Positions 7,863 to 17,765 of a stretch of 64,000 bases of DNA are shown here, piece by piece. The position numbers were made by a program, and so were the translations under genes. Location: contig CALXSJ010000003.1 in the NCBI GenBank assembly GCA_944391115.1, positions 1 through 64,000 of the forward strand, given 5' to 3'. The stretch is from an uncultured Victivallales bacterium. GTDB lineage: Bacteria; Verrucomicrobiota; Lentisphaeria; Victivallales; UBA1829. Within the stretch, counting starts at the first letter, position 1; every line of letters begins with the position of its first letter. Below the pieces are notes generated by a model that worked only from the letters and a program-made list of their open reading frames with translations, had not been told where the DNA came from and did not search any database.

Positions 7863-10490
7863 ATGGATTTTGTGGAAGAACTGCATACCTGGCAGGAGAT
7901 CCCCTGTGCGGGAAATCCGGAATCTCCCGGGAACATCCGGGTGCATTCCGAATTCCCGGATCCGGAAGGAGTGCTGGATTCGGCATACTCTTTTCTGAGG
8001 CGCCTGAAATCTTTTCCTCTTCGTGTCGAAATCTTCAGAAGACAGACGGGGTGTTTCGAGGAATACGTGTTCGAGACGGAACCGGGAGTCTGCCGGATTT
8101 CCGCCTCGGATACCGAGGGCGTCCGGCGGGGCGTCTACCGGATCGGGGAGATCCTGCGCGAATATACCCCTTCGTCGCTGCCGGTCACCCGGGAGACATT
8201 CCACCCGTTTTTTCAGATCCGGATCAGCCGTTACCGCTTCGGCTCCCACACCTGTTCCGGCGAGAAATATGAACTGGATCCGGATTCCGACTACTATCCG
8301 GAGCCGTTTCTGGACCGTCTCGCCTCCGAGGGCGTCAACGCCGTCTGGTTCAACGCGCCACGGTTCGAGGATTTCTTTCTGACGGAATGGACCCCCGGAA
8401 ACGCGGAGAAGAAACGGGCATATTACGCCAAGCTCCGGGAGAATGTGGAACGCTGCCGCAGATACGGGATCCGGATTTTTCCGTATCTGGTGATTCCCGA
8501 GGCATGGGCGTTCGATCATCCGCTTCTGCGGAAATATCCCGGTCTGGCCGGTCCGGCGCTTACTGGACGGAAGTTTTTCTGCCCGGCCTTTGAAGGAAAG
8601 CGTTATCTGCATGATTCCATGCGCCAGCTTTTCCTGGATGTGAAGCATCTGGGCGGATTCCTGATTATCGTGCAGGGGGAAGGGGCCGCGGTCTGCCAGG
8701 AGTTCCTGCAGTTCGGGGAGATTCCCTGCCGGAAAAAATGCGGTCTGAGTCCCGGGGAAATTTTTGCGGAGAGTCTCCGTGCCATGTATGAGGGAATCCG
8801 TTCCGCGTCTCCGGAGGCGGAAATGTTCGCCTGGTTTTATCAGCCTTTTGCAAAAAATCCCGCGGAATACCTCCGGGAAACCTTTGCGCTTCTGCCGCGG
8901 GGAATCGTGTTCCAGTACAACGCGGAATCCGGCAGCCGCCCGGTGCAGCTGGGGAAAGAGCGCGAGATCGGCGACTACTGGCAGTGCGTCACAGAGCCGT
9001 CGCCCGCCTTCCGGAAATTTGCCGCGATGACCCGAACGGCGGGACAGCGTCTTTCCGCGAAGATTCAGGTCGGCGCCTCCCATGAAGTCGGATCGGTTCC
9101 CTACGTTCCGGTTCCCGCGCTCACTTACCGGAAATACAAGGCCCTGCGGGAGGAGGGGGCTGACAATGTCATGCAGGTCTGGGGAACGGGGGGAACGCCC
9201 GGCATGATGAATTTCACGGCGGGCCGTCTGGCCTTCACGGATTTTTCCCGGGTCTCCGAGGAGGAATTTCTGCTCTCGCTCGGCAGAACCCTGTGGGGCG
9301 AAGAACTTGCTCCGCAGGCGGCGTGCGCCTGGCGGATGCTCTCCGAAGCATACCATGAAAATTATCCTTATTCCAATATGGTTCAGTATTTCGGACCGGT
9401 CGCGGACGGCGTCAACTGGCCGCTGTATGCCGTTCCCGCGCGGAAGCCGCTTCTTCCGACGTGGAGTCTGAACGGCGGCGCGGTCAGCGGGGACAACCTC
9501 TGCGAATGTCTCAACAATCACACGTTTTCCGAAATCGTGACTCTGTTCGGGAACCTTTATACGCAGTGGAAGGCGGGGGTGGATGTCTTCCGCACCATGG
9601 CGCGGACGCATTCTCTCACGGCGGAGCAGAAGCGGGAAATCGTGCGGATGGAGGCTTTGGAGATCCAGTTCGGAAGCGCCTGGCGCATCTTCCGTTTTTA
9701 TCAGCTCCGGAACCGGATGTTCGCGGAAAAAAATACGGTCTGCGCGCATGAAATGCGGACGATCGCCGGGGAGGAGACGGCGGCGCGCCTCCGAATGCTG
9801 GAACTGATTGGCATGGATCCCGTTCTGGGATACAATCCGGAGGCGAGGGGATTCAAATATGACGAACGCTCCATCCGTTCCGGACTGGCCGCGATGGAGC
9901 GGACCCGCAGGGAGCTTGACCGTCTTGAGGCGGGGGATTTTTCGGATCCCTTTGTCCGGCACGGAGCCTGCCTGGACGGGCGTGCCGTCCGTCTGGAACA
10001 CTTTTCATGGAGCGGGACCTGCCGGGACGGCGTGCTCCGGATTCATGTGGAGTGCCCCGGACATTTCCGGGTGCTGGACGAGCTGTTCTTCGCCTTTGAC
10101 AATGACGGGGCGGACTATCCGATTCACGGCCATGCGGATTCCTTTGCGCGCATCTTTATAAAGCCCGGTGCCGCGCAATGGACGATCCGGCGCGGGGAGG
10201 ACTCCTGGGAGACGGATCTGGAAATCCCGGTTTCCGCGCTTCCCGGAGGCTCTCTGAAAAATGTGCGGATGAACCTGACGCGCCTGATCGACAGTTACGA
10301 CCAACGGTGCTCCTGGCCGGGGAAGGAGGGCGGTTTCCTGCGTCCCCGGCTGAACCTGGCGTTTTACGATCCGCAGGACATGGGCGATCTTCTGACGCCG
10401 GAAGGGCAGGGGGGTGTTTCTTCTCCATCCGGAAGTGTTGACGTGTCCCCCCGTGCCGCCATGTCTGCATGGCAAAACGGAGTCGCGTGA
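7863..10490 (+). CDS. GH20-like glycoside hydrolase with C-terminal CBM9-like domain, no signal peptide
   Basis: About 875 residues. The N-terminal 100 residues resemble the alpha/beta domain that precedes the GH20 barrel (TEGVRRGVYRIGEIL). The barrel follows (about 110-520), with HPFFQIRISRY and EGVNAVWFNAPRFEDF near its first strands. The Asp-Glu pair of classical GH20 hexosaminidases is not evident; GGFLIIVQGEGA occupies a comparable place. About residues 700-860 look like a CBM9/DOMON-type sandwich (DSWETDLEIPVSALPGG, then NVRMNLTRL). No signal peptide is seen, so it may act in the cytoplasm on imported oligosaccharides. I prefer ATG 7863, with GGAGG 4 nt upstream, over ATG 7830, which lacks a site. 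Confidence 0.65.
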   Translation: MDFVEELHTWQEIPCAGNPESPGNIRVHSEFPDPEGVLDSAYSFLRRLKSFPLRVEIFRRQTGCFEEYVFETEPGVCRISASDTEGVRRGVYRIGEILREYTPSSLPVTRETFHPFFQIRISRYRFGSHTCSGEKYELDPDSDYYPEPFLDRLASEGVNAVWFNAPRFEDFFLTEWTPGNAEKKRAYYAKLRENVERCRRYGIRIFPYLVIPEAWAFDHPLLRKYPGLAGPALTGRKFFCPAFEGKRYLHDSMRQLFLDVKHLGGFLIIVQGEGAAVCQEFLQFGEIPCRKKCGLSPGEIFAESLRAMYEGIRSASPEAEMFAWFYQPFAKNPAEYLRETFALLPRGIVFQYNAESGSRPVQLGKEREIGDYWQCVTEPSPAFRKFAAMTRTAGQRLSAKIQVGASHEVGSVPYVPVPALTYRKYKALREEGADNVMQVWGTGGTPGMMNFTAGRLAFTDFSRVSEEEFLLSLGRTLWGEELAPQAACAWRMLSEAYHENYPYSNMVQYFGPVADGVNWPLYAVPARKPLLPTWSLNGGAVSGDNLCECLNNHTFSEIVTLFGNLYTQWKAGVDVFRTMARTHSLTAEQKREIVRMEALEIQFGSAWRIFRFYQLRNRMFAEKNTVCAHEMRTIAGEETAARLRMLELIGMDPVLGYNPEARGFKYDERSIRSGLAAMERTRRELDRLEAGDFSDPFVRHGACLDGRAVRLEHFSWSGTCRDGVLRIHVECPGHFRVLDELFFAFDNDGADYPIHGHADSFARIFIKPGAAQWTIRRGEDSWETDLEIPVSALPGGSLKNVRMNLTRLIDSYDQRCSWPGKEGGFLRPRLNLAFYDPQDMGDLLTPEGQGGVSSPSGSVDVSPRAAMSAWQNGVA

Positions 10491-10504
10491 CAATACAGGA
10501 AGAC

Positions 10505-10533
10505 TTGCAAAGTTCACGCTGATGTTATAAGGT
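10505..10533 (+). promoter_or_regulatory. Possible promoter of the 10710-14246 gene
   Basis: TTGCAA (10505-10510), 17-bp spacer, TAAGGT (10528-10533). The -35 box lies between the arms of a GCGTGA...TCACGC inverted repeat (about 10487-10520). This suggests the large downstream gene is transcribed, and perhaps repressed, separately from the rest of cassette 1. Confidence 0.4.
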
Positions 10534-10709
10534 AAAAGAAGGGGTTCTGTCTGGGCAGCCTGCCCGTTCTTCCGGCGTTTCCCGGGCGGCCGGCTGTTCC
10601 GTCCGCGGCGTGCCGGATTGAAGTTCGCTGTCACGCGGAATCAAAGGTGTGCAAAACAACAGACACTGCCGAAGCATTCTGTTGGCATTTCAATTCAGGA
10701 AAGTGTATT

Positions 10710-13700
10710 ATGAAACCATTCTGCCGTCAGCGTTTCGATTGCTGTCCGGATCACGGATATCCTCATGGGTGGAAACTGGAGAAAAACAGTGCGAACAGCA
10801 ATTGTCTGGGAGAGGTCCGCGCGGGGATTTTCGAGCTTCTTTTTCCCGGAAACAGGCATATTGCCGTGACGCCGGAACTGACTGATTTCGAATGTGAAAT
10901 GGAAGTCGTGACGGGAAAAATCTTTCCCTGCGCCGGCCTCCGCATTTTTATCGGATATCAGGAAGAGCGGCGCACCGGATACCTGCTGACCTGCCGCTGG
11001 GGGACGCAGATTCCGCATCCGTGCCGCCGTTCCTTCCGGGGAGTGCCTCCGGAATATTTTTCCGCGGCTCTTTCCCTGTATGACGGACGGAAACAGGGGA
11101 TTTCCGCGACTCCGCTGCAGGAGGAGCGGGGGCCTTCCGGCATCTATTCTCCCGATTGTCCGCTCAAACTGGGCCTGAAGGTGAAGGACGGAATCCTCCG
11201 TCTTCATGCAAATGGAGCGTCTGCGGGCGTTTTCCCGCTTCCCGGCTATCGCGGGGGAATGCTGGGGCTGGACCGGAACCTCCGGGATTTCAAGGACAGT
11301 CTGGGAATTCTCTCCTTTCACCTGGATCTGCCGGAAGAGGCGTTTTCAGAGGAGATCCTCCTTCCGGAGCGCAGCATGGAGTTCCCACCCGGAGTGAACG
11401 GAATCGTTTCCCCCGTCCATTATCATGCATCGGTCATACGCAGGTGCGGGATTCCGGTACTGAAGATGCGTCTCACAGGCGGACCTCCGAAGGAATCCCC
11501 TTATCCGGAAATTGAACGATTCCGTCTGGGGGAGCGTATGACCTCCCCGTATCTCCGGCTGATCCGTGCGGACGGAAGCGAATGCGGCAGATACTGCTTC
11601 TGCCGCGGGACAGTCGGGCTGGATGCGGAATGCTGGAATGAGCTCTGCTCGGTCTATCCGCCATCTTCACACGCCTTTCCCGTCGAAACGGAATTTATCC
11701 TGCGCGAGTGGTCGGATGAGATGCGCTTTGTTGCGGGATATGAAAAATATGAGGCGGAAGACTCCAATTCCACGGCGGGCGGTCCGACGGAGGCTTTTCT
11801 GGATGCGCAATGGAATGTCCTCTGCGCCGGACCGGCGGAGGACGAGCGCGCGGAACTTCTCTCTGTTCCCGATAAAAAAATTGTCGCCGGAATCCCGCGG
11901 GACATTCCGGATTTTGAAAAGGCGCTTGCGTTCGCCCGCCGGAACTTTTTCTACGCCCCGGATGAGGAACCCCGCGTCGTTCTGCGTTTTTTGTCCCGCC
12001 ATGCCGGAGACGGCGTTTCGGGTCTGCGGGCGCTTCTGGTTCTGGAGAATGCCTTCGGCGAACCCGCGGACTGGAGCGCGGAGGTGACTCTGAAACGGAC
12101 GGCGGCTCCGGAGAATGCCGCCGGTTACGCCGTTTTCTCCGGAAACGGACTTCTGCCGAAACTGCCGTGTGGCGTCTGGCATCTCCGCGGGAAAGTCTTT
12201 TTCTCCGGCGTCCGGCATGAGGTCCGGAGGGCTCTGGAAATTCTGACGAATGATCTGAGTCTTCCGCCGCCTCAGGCGTCCGGACTTCCGGCGCTTCACT
12301 GCAACATCATTGCGGGGATTCCGTCCGAGCACTTCAATCCGTGGTCGGAGACGGTCAATGACATCATGCACTATCACAGTACGGGATCGTTGTTTTTCAA
12401 AGTCGCGCAGCGTCTTCAGGCACCCCGTCTGCTGCATGTCTACGGACGCCCGTATCTGTTCTGGCTGCGCGGCTGCTGCTTCGCTTCCGGCGGAATTGAG
12501 GAAAACGCCGGACTGGTCCGGGAGGCCGACTACACCGCCATAGAACGCTACCGCCCGGACTGCTGGTGCCGCGCGCATTACAACTCCCCGGATCTCCGGC
12601 GGACTCTGATCCGTTTCCTGAAGAGCGGCGCCTTCCATGCGCTTCCCGGCGGATGCCTTTCCGCCGCGACGGTTCCGGAAGATCCGCAAATCCCGCTTTC
12701 CGAGGCGCAGTTCCGGGAACTTTATGAATGTTTTTTCAATGAATGGCTTGACTGGTGCGACCGGGAAAGCGGCGCATTTGTCCTGGATTACGCGGATGCT
12801 CTGAAAAAGGCGGGCGCAAAAGGGCTTTACGCCTTCTGCAGTGCGGGGTATCCCACTTATGCCAGCGTCGGGAAATCCGATTATTTCCTGCGTTTCTGCG
12901 GACTGGATCCCCGCAACGGGCCGCCGGTCGAACAATATGCATGGGGCCCGAACGGCGTGGAGGATTATCCCTGGTCCTCCCGGTATCCGCTGTCCCGCGG
13001 CGTCTTTCAAATGGCGGCGGGGAAACTCTCCTTTCCGAATGCCCCGCAGAATCCGGAATGCTTCGGGACAAACGGGGAAACGGCCGACTCCCATGTCGTT
13101 TATGCGCATCCTCCTTTCGGACGATCCTCTCCGCCGGCTGGATTTCTGGAAAAGCTCTTTTACAATTACAGCTACGGAATCTGTTATTTCCGCGACGGGG
13201 CTTTTCATTACTGGAACGATCACGGGTATCATATCAGGATGTGGGAGAAACACCATTATGAGGACATGTTCCGTGCCTACCGGTTCATCCGGAGGCATTC
13301 CCCTGTCCGTCCGGCGGTCCGCTCCGTCGGCTTCGTGCTCAGTCTGGATTCCTGCGCCGCGCACAGGAGGGATTGCGACGATATTCCGGAAATTGCGCCG
13401 GGAGGCGGGATTTACAACACCGCGGAGGAGTTTGTCCCCTTCATTTACGAACAGCGCCGGAAACAGGGAGGAAGCGCGGGATTTGTCACACGCATGGAGG
13501 ATCTGGCCGGACTGCGCGGAGAGGATGTTTCGCTTCTGGTGGTGCCTCCGCTGGACGGAGTGCCGGAAAAATATCAGAAGGAGCTCCGGCGTCTGCACGG
13601 GGAAGGGACGTCGCTGCTCGGTTCGGAATCGCCCGGAACTCTGGCCGACCTTTTCGGCCTGAACGCGCGTTCCGCACCGCTGGAGGTCAGGAAAATTCTG

Positions 13701-14246
13701 CCATGTGAAGCGCTTGCCTGCCCGGCGGATCTTTCGGAAGTTCCGGAACAGCGCGCGCTTTTCGCCGGATGGGACGCTGCCGCCGGCGCAACGCTTCTGC
13801 TGCGTTCGGAAACAGATGCGCCTGTGCTTTCCGAATTTGCCTCAGGCGGTCCTCCGTGCGCGTTTTTCCATCTGCCGCCTTCCGCGGTCCGCCGCGCCCG
13901 GGAATATTTTCCCAGTTACGGCGCGGAGTCCCTCAGCACGCTGGTGAATCTGGCCGCGGGGGCGGTCTGCCGGAGACTGGAACGCTCCGGCGTTTCCCTC
14001 TCCGAAGGCAGCCTGCTGGATTTTCAGGACACCGCCGGGGAGAAACATTTTATCATCTCCGAAGATCATTGGCCGGAGGGAGAGAAAACCGTGTTCCCGA
14101 CTCTGGTTTTCCATATGAGAGGGATCACGCGGGAAAAAATTGAATCCTCCGTTCCGTATGAGACGCTTTGGGAGAAGGAGGACGCTCTGGCAATCTCCTT
14201 TATGCTGAAAGCGCATGAAAGCGCAATCGTCAGCATACGGACTTGA
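10710..14246 (+). CDS. Very large protein with N-terminal lectin-like domain, unknown function
   Basis: About 1178 residues from ATG 10710, which follows CAGGAAAG by about 6 nt; upstream in-frame ATGs lack a site. No signal peptide is present. The first 210 residues look like a concanavalin-type sandwich (LGLKVKDGILRLHANG, then GYRGGMLGLDRNL). A middle region of about 500 residues, rich in Trp, Asp and Tyr, could be a catalytic barrel. About residues 880-980 resemble the Rossmann-like amidotransferase-fold domain found in several glycosidases (SLLVVPPLDGVPEKYQKELR). I cannot place it in a named family. Its position after the cassette 1 enzymes points to glycan breakdown. Confidence 0.55.
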   Translation: MKPFCRQRFDCCPDHGYPHGWKLEKNSANSNCLGEVRAGIFELLFPGNRHIAVTPELTDFECEMEVVTGKIFPCAGLRIFIGYQEERRTGYLLTCRWGTQIPHPCRRSFRGVPPEYFSAALSLYDGRKQGISATPLQEERGPSGIYSPDCPLKLGLKVKDGILRLHANGASAGVFPLPGYRGGMLGLDRNLRDFKDSLGILSFHLDLPEEAFSEEILLPERSMEFPPGVNGIVSPVHYHASVIRRCGIPVLKMRLTGGPPKESPYPEIERFRLGERMTSPYLRLIRADGSECGRYCFCRGTVGLDAECWNELCSVYPPSSHAFPVETEFILREWSDEMRFVAGYEKYEAEDSNSTAGGPTEAFLDAQWNVLCAGPAEDERAELLSVPDKKIVAGIPRDIPDFEKALAFARRNFFYAPDEEPRVVLRFLSRHAGDGVSGLRALLVLENAFGEPADWSAEVTLKRTAAPENAAGYAVFSGNGLLPKLPCGVWHLRGKVFFSGVRHEVRRALEILTNDLSLPPPQASGLPALHCNIIAGIPSEHFNPWSETVNDIMHYHSTGSLFFKVAQRLQAPRLLHVYGRPYLFWLRGCCFASGGIEENAGLVREADYTAIERYRPDCWCRAHYNSPDLRRTLIRFLKSGAFHALPGGCLSAATVPEDPQIPLSEAQFRELYECFFNEWLDWCDRESGAFVLDYADALKKAGAKGLYAFCSAGYPTYASVGKSDYFLRFCGLDPRNGPPVEQYAWGPNGVEDYPWSSRYPLSRGVFQMAAGKLSFPNAPQNPECFGTNGETADSHVVYAHPPFGRSSPPAGFLEKLFYNYSYGICYFRDGAFHYWNDHGYHIRMWEKHHYEDMFRAYRFIRRHSPVRPAVRSVGFVLSLDSCAAHRRDCDDIPEIAPGGGIYNTAEEFVPFIYEQRRKQGGSAGFVTRMEDLAGLRGEDVSLLVVPPLDGVPEKYQKELRRLHGEGTSLLGSESPGTLADLFGLNARSAPLEVRKILPCEALACPADLSEVPEQRALFAGWDAAAGATLLLRSETDAPVLSEFASGGPPCAFFHLPPSAVRRAREYFPSYGAESLSTLVNLAAGAVCRRLERSGVSLSEGSLLDFQDTAGEKHFIISEDHWPEGEKTVFPTLVFHMRGITREKIESSVPYETLWEKEDALAISFMLKAHESAIVSIRT

Positions 14247-14267
14247 TGCATTTCCCGGACGGAACCG

Positions 14268-15521
14268 TCAGGGCTTCTTTTCCAGGAGTGCGCCGAACGC
14301 GCCGTCATGAACTTCCGAAGGCAGAAACAGTCTGCTGTTTTTCAGTGTGAAATCCGGATGCAGCGCAAGGAAATTCTCAATCTGAAGCGCATTTTCCTCC
14401 GGCTCAATGCTGCAGGTGGAGTAAAGCAGGCGTCCGCCCGGGCGCACCAGGCGCGAAAGCGAGTCCAGAATGTCCGCCTGAAGCAGGACGAGTTCCTCCA
14501 GGCGTCTGGCCTGATAGCGCCACGGCGCGTCCGGCCGTCTGCGGATCACGCCGCTGTTGCTGCAGGGAACATCCGCCAGAATCAGATCGAAGGATTCCGG
14601 TTCAAACGGATTCTCCTGCGCGGACGCCTGAAGCGTGCGTGCGCGGACTCCGGCGCGTTTCAGGTTGATGTTCAGCTGACGCAGACGCTGCGGGGAGCGG
14701 TCTGCCGCGGTCAGTCTGCAATCGCGTCCCGCGGCCAGATCGGACAGCATGATCGTTTTTCCGCCCGGAGCCGCGCAGGCATCCAGCACGCGGCCCGAGA
14801 CATCGCCCTCCAGAAGCGAGAGCGCCAGCGCAGTCGCGGGATCCTGCACATAGACCATTCCTTTTTCCAGCCAGTTCCGGCGGAAGAATCCCTCCGGATC
14901 GGCAGTCTGGCAAAAGCGGAATTCCGGCGGAAGATCGTCCGCGGCGACCGGGGTGCAGCGGAGTTCGTTCAGCTCCTGTTCCGGAAGTTCGGCGCGGATG
15001 CGGAAGGTCGTCTGCGGGTTCGAGGCGTAGCAGGAGAGAAGGCGCGATGTCGTCTCCTTCCCGAACTGGGCGAGCCACTTTTCCCGCAGGGCCTCAGGGA
15101 AGGAACACTGCGGAATCTGTTTCGCTTCCGGCGAGGACAGAACCGCCCGGAGAATCGCATTGACAAATGCTCCCGGCCCGTTCCCGAAACGCCGTTTCAC
15201 GGAGTCCACCGCGATGTTCACCGCCGACTGCGGCGCGATTCCCGTCTGGAACAGCGCCTGGGTCAGGGCGCACGCCACGACCACGCGCATCTCCTGTTTC
15301 ACATTGCCGCGCTTCGCATGCTTCCGGATCAGCGAATCGACGAAGCCCTTGTGACGGAAATATTCAAAAAGAAGCGAGGCGACGGCGGATTTTTCATGAC
15401 CGTTTTCCGCGCGGAGCTGTTCCAGACAGTCGTCCAGCGTGGCGTTGCCGCTTTCCCATTCCTTCAGGGATTCCGCGCCGCGTTCGAGGATTTTTTCAGA
15501 GACAAAATTTCGTTTTACCAT
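14268..15521 (-). CDS. rsmB: 16S rRNA (cytosine-967-C5)-methyltransferase RsmB
   Basis: A 417-residue protein that methylates C967 of 16S rRNA with S-adenosylmethionine. Residues 1-135 form the NusB-like RNA-binding domain. The methyltransferase domain shows the SAM-binding loop ACAAPGGKT, the catalytic-site motif DVPCSNSG with its Cys, and the second Cys in YSTCSIEPEEN, all hallmarks of the RsmB/Sun family. The start chosen (15521) has AAAGGGGA upstream; an in-frame ATG at 15536 is possible. It converges with the large gene at 10710-14246 and is divergent from proC. Confidence 0.93.
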   Translation of the reverse strand: MVKRNFVSEKILERGAESLKEWESGNATLDDCLEQLRAENGHEKSAVASLLFEYFRHKGFVDSLIRKHAKRGNVKQEMRVVVACALTQALFQTGIAPQSAVNIAVDSVKRRFGNGPGAFVNAILRAVLSSPEAKQIPQCSFPEALREKWLAQFGKETTSRLLSCYASNPQTTFRIRAELPEQELNELRCTPVAADDLPPEFRFCQTADPEGFFRRNWLEKGMVYVQDPATALALSLLEGDVSGRVLDACAAPGGKTIMLSDLAAGRDCRLTAADRSPQRLRQLNINLKRAGVRARTLQASAQENPFEPESFDLILADVPCSNSGVIRRRPDAPWRYQARRLEELVLLQADILDSLSRLVRPGGRLLYSTCSIEPEENALQIENFLALHPDFTLKNSRLFLPSEVHDGAFGALLEKKP

Positions 15522-15582
15522 CGTTTCCCCTTTCATTCGGCGGTAAAATAGCGCATAAAATGTGATTTTTCATCTTTTTTCG

Positions 15583-15611
15583 TTCACAAAATTCCGGAAT
15601 TATGATATATT
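15583..15611 (+). promoter_or_regulatory. Promoter of proC
   Basis: TTCACA (15583-15588), 17-bp spacer, TATATT (15606-15611), with about 70 nt of leader before proC. A run of five T residues precedes the -35 box. Confidence 0.5.
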
Positions 15612-15684
15612 ATCGGGAAGGAACCCGGTCATGGAGCGGGAAACACGGCTCTTCCGCCGGACTTAACCCATGGGGAGATGGAAT

Positions 15685-16494
15685 ATGCTGAATGATAAAA
15701 TCGCATTTATCGGCGCCGGCAAGATGGCCGGTGCGATTGCAAGCGGACTTCGCGGCAAGGGCGTTCCCGCCGGACAGCTTTCCGCCTACGATCCGTCCGA
15801 AGCGGCGGCGGAATCTTTTACCGCTCTGACGGGCGCGCCATGCGCTCCCGACATGGGCGGAGCGCTGAAAAATGCGCAGATCGTCATTTTCGCCGTAAAA
15901 CCGCAGTACGCGGCGGCGGCCTTCAGCGAGGCGCGCGAATTTCTCGGCGGAAAACTGCTGATTTCCATTGCGGCCGGTCTTACCGTCAGCAGGCTGACCC
16001 AGCTTTCCGGCGGACTTGGGAGGATCATCCGTGTCATGCCGAACACTCCCGCGCTTGCCGGAGCCGGCATGAGCTGCTTCTGCGGCGCGCCCGGGGCGAC
16101 GGAGGAGGATCTGTGCAGGGCCGAAGAGATTCTTTCCGCGTTCGGACTCTGCCGCCGCGTGCCGGAATCCATGCTGGACGCGGTCACCGGGCTCAGCGGA
16201 AGCGGGCCCGCCTATGTCTTTGAATTCATTATGGCGCTCGCCGACGGCGGTGTTTACGCCGGTCTCCCGCGCGACGCCGCCATTGAACTTGCCGCGCAGA
16301 CCGTTTACGGGAGCGCCCTGATGGTGCTCCGGCGCGGAAAGGAGCACCCCGCGGCGCTTCGCGACGCGGTCATTTCGCCCGGAGGAACGACGGCCCGCGG
16401 CGTGGCGGCTCTTGATGCCGGCTCGTTCCGCAGTGTCGTGATGAACGCCGTGATTGCGGCGGCGGAACGGTCAGCGGAACTGGGAAAACAGTGA
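15685..16494 (+). CDS. proC: Pyrroline-5-carboxylate reductase
   Basis: A 269-residue NAD(P)H-dependent enzyme that reduces 1-pyrroline-5-carboxylate to L-proline, the last step of proline synthesis. The N-terminal Rossmann fold begins IAFIGAGKMAGAIASGL. The family signature GLSGSGPAYVFEFI lies in the C-terminal half, and the conserved SPGGTTARG segment near the end. ATG 15685 is preferred because GGGGAGATGG precedes it; ATG 15670 would place that site inside the gene. The stop overlaps the start of the following methyltransferase gene, so the two are translationally coupled. Confidence 0.95.
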   Translation: MLNDKIAFIGAGKMAGAIASGLRGKGVPAGQLSAYDPSEAAAESFTALTGAPCAPDMGGALKNAQIVIFAVKPQYAAAAFSEAREFLGGKLLISIAAGLTVSRLTQLSGGLGRIIRVMPNTPALAGAGMSCFCGAPGATEEDLCRAEEILSAFGLCRRVPESMLDAVTGLSGSGPAYVFEFIMALADGGVYAGLPRDAAIELAAQTVYGSALMVLRRGKEHPAALRDAVISPGGTTARGVAALDAGSFRSVVMNAVIAAAERSAELGKQ

Positions 16495-17765
16495 CCGCTT
16501 TCCCGATGCAGACTGTTTTTCCATTGCCGCGCGGCGGAACGTCGAGATGTCTTGCGGTCCGGCTTTCGGAGAAGGGGCTCCGGAGCGTGCGCAGAAAACA
16601 TCCCTGGATTTTCGCGGATTCCATCGAAAAACTTTCCCCGGACGCGGCGCCGGGGGATGTCGCGGTGGTTTACGACGGGAAAAAAATCGTCGGCGCCGGC
16701 ATTGCCGATCCGGATTCGAATGTGCGTGTGCGCCTTCTGTCCTTCGGCGCATCCCGCGAGAAGGTCGGGCCGGAACTCTTCCGGCGTCTGGCCGGAACCG
16801 CGGCGGAGCGCAGGGCGGAGGCGGGAGTGCCCGGTCCGGGAACGGACGCGTGGCGGCTTCTCAACGGGGAATCGGACGGTTTCCCGGGGCTTGTCGCGGA
16901 TCAATATGCCGACGTGCTGGTGCTGAAAGTTTATACGAGCGCCTTTCTCCCGCATATCGGGGATGTGGCGGACGCCCTTTTCGCACAGTATCCCGCCTTG
17001 AACCGCCTGGCTCTGCGATTTTCGCGCGAGCTTTCCGCCATGAATGCGGAGCGGCGGCTCAGCCTGACGGACGGCATGCTGTTTTCCGGCGTTCCGGACT
17101 GGAACGGCGAGGTTGTTTTCCGGGAAAACGGGTTCCGCTTTCTCGCCGATGTCAGGAGCGGTCAGAAAACGGGTTTTTTCCTCGATCAGCGGGAAAACCG
17201 GGCGAGGACGGGCGCGCTTGCCGCCGGAGCCGCTTCCGTGCTGAACGTTTTTTCCTACTCCGGCGGATTTTCCCTCTATGCTGCGGGAAATGGAGCAGAA
17301 CAGGTGACGGACATTGATTTCAGCCGTCAGGCGATTGCCGCATCCATGCGGAATTTTGAACTGAACCGGGAGATCCCTGCCGTTGCGCGTTGCCGTCACA
17401 GGGGAATCGCCGACGACGCCTTTCATGCGATGGGGGAGCTGGATCGGGCCGGGGAGCGTTTCTCCGTCGTGATCGTCGATCCGCCTTCCTTTGCGAAATC
17501 CGCCTCGGAACGGCCTCAGGCTCTGAAATCCTATTCCCGGCTTGCGAAATCCGCCGTCCGGCTGCTGGCGCGGAATGGAATTCTGGTTTTCGCCTCCTGC
17601 TCCAGCCGTGTCGGAGCGGACGAGCTTTTCGAGGAAGTGCACCGCGCCGCGGCGGACGCCGGGCGGCCGCTGACGGAATTTGACCGCCGTGCCGAGGCTC
17701 CCGACCACCCCGCGCTGTTTCCGGAATCGCATTATCTCAAATGTCTTTACGCGCGCGTCCCGTAA
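16491..17765 (+). CDS. 23S rRNA m5C methyltransferase, RlmI-like
   Basis: A 424-residue SAM-dependent methyltransferase of the RlmI (23S rRNA m5C1962) family. An N-terminal PUA-type RNA-binding domain (about 20-95: GLRSVRRKHPWIFADSIEKL) precedes a Rossmann methyltransferase domain with FFLDQRENRA, VLNVFSYSGGFSLYAA (SAM loop), VIVDPPSFAKS (catalytic-site motif) and a Cys-bearing FASCSSRV. The gene starts with GTG in a GTGA overlap with proC; ATG 16506 is an alternative. The exact target nucleotide is inferred from the family. Confidence 0.85.
   Translation: MTAFPMQTVFPLPRGGTSRCLAVRLSEKGLRSVRRKHPWIFADSIEKLSPDAAPGDVAVVYDGKKIVGAGIADPDSNVRVRLLSFGASREKVGPELFRRLAGTAAERRAEAGVPGPGTDAWRLLNGESDGFPGLVADQYADVLVLKVYTSAFLPHIGDVADALFAQYPALNRLALRFSRELSAMNAERRLSLTDGMLFSGVPDWNGEVVFRENGFRFLADVRSGQKTGFFLDQRENRARTGALAAGAASVLNVFSYSGGFSLYAAGNGAEQVTDIDFSRQAIAASMRNFELNREIPAVARCRHRGIADDAFHAMGELDRAGERFSVVIVDPPSFAKSASERPQALKSYSRLAKSAVRLLARNGILVFASCSSRVGADELFEEVHRAAADAGRPLTEFDRRAEAPDHPALFPESHYLKCLYARVP

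Noticed and set aside
7200-10001. Long minus-strand open frame of 933 codons
   Set aside because: It lies opposite two genes with signal peptide, ribosome-binding sites and domain similarity. Its translation is Arg/Pro/Gly-rich with no recognisable domain: a GC-driven shadow frame.
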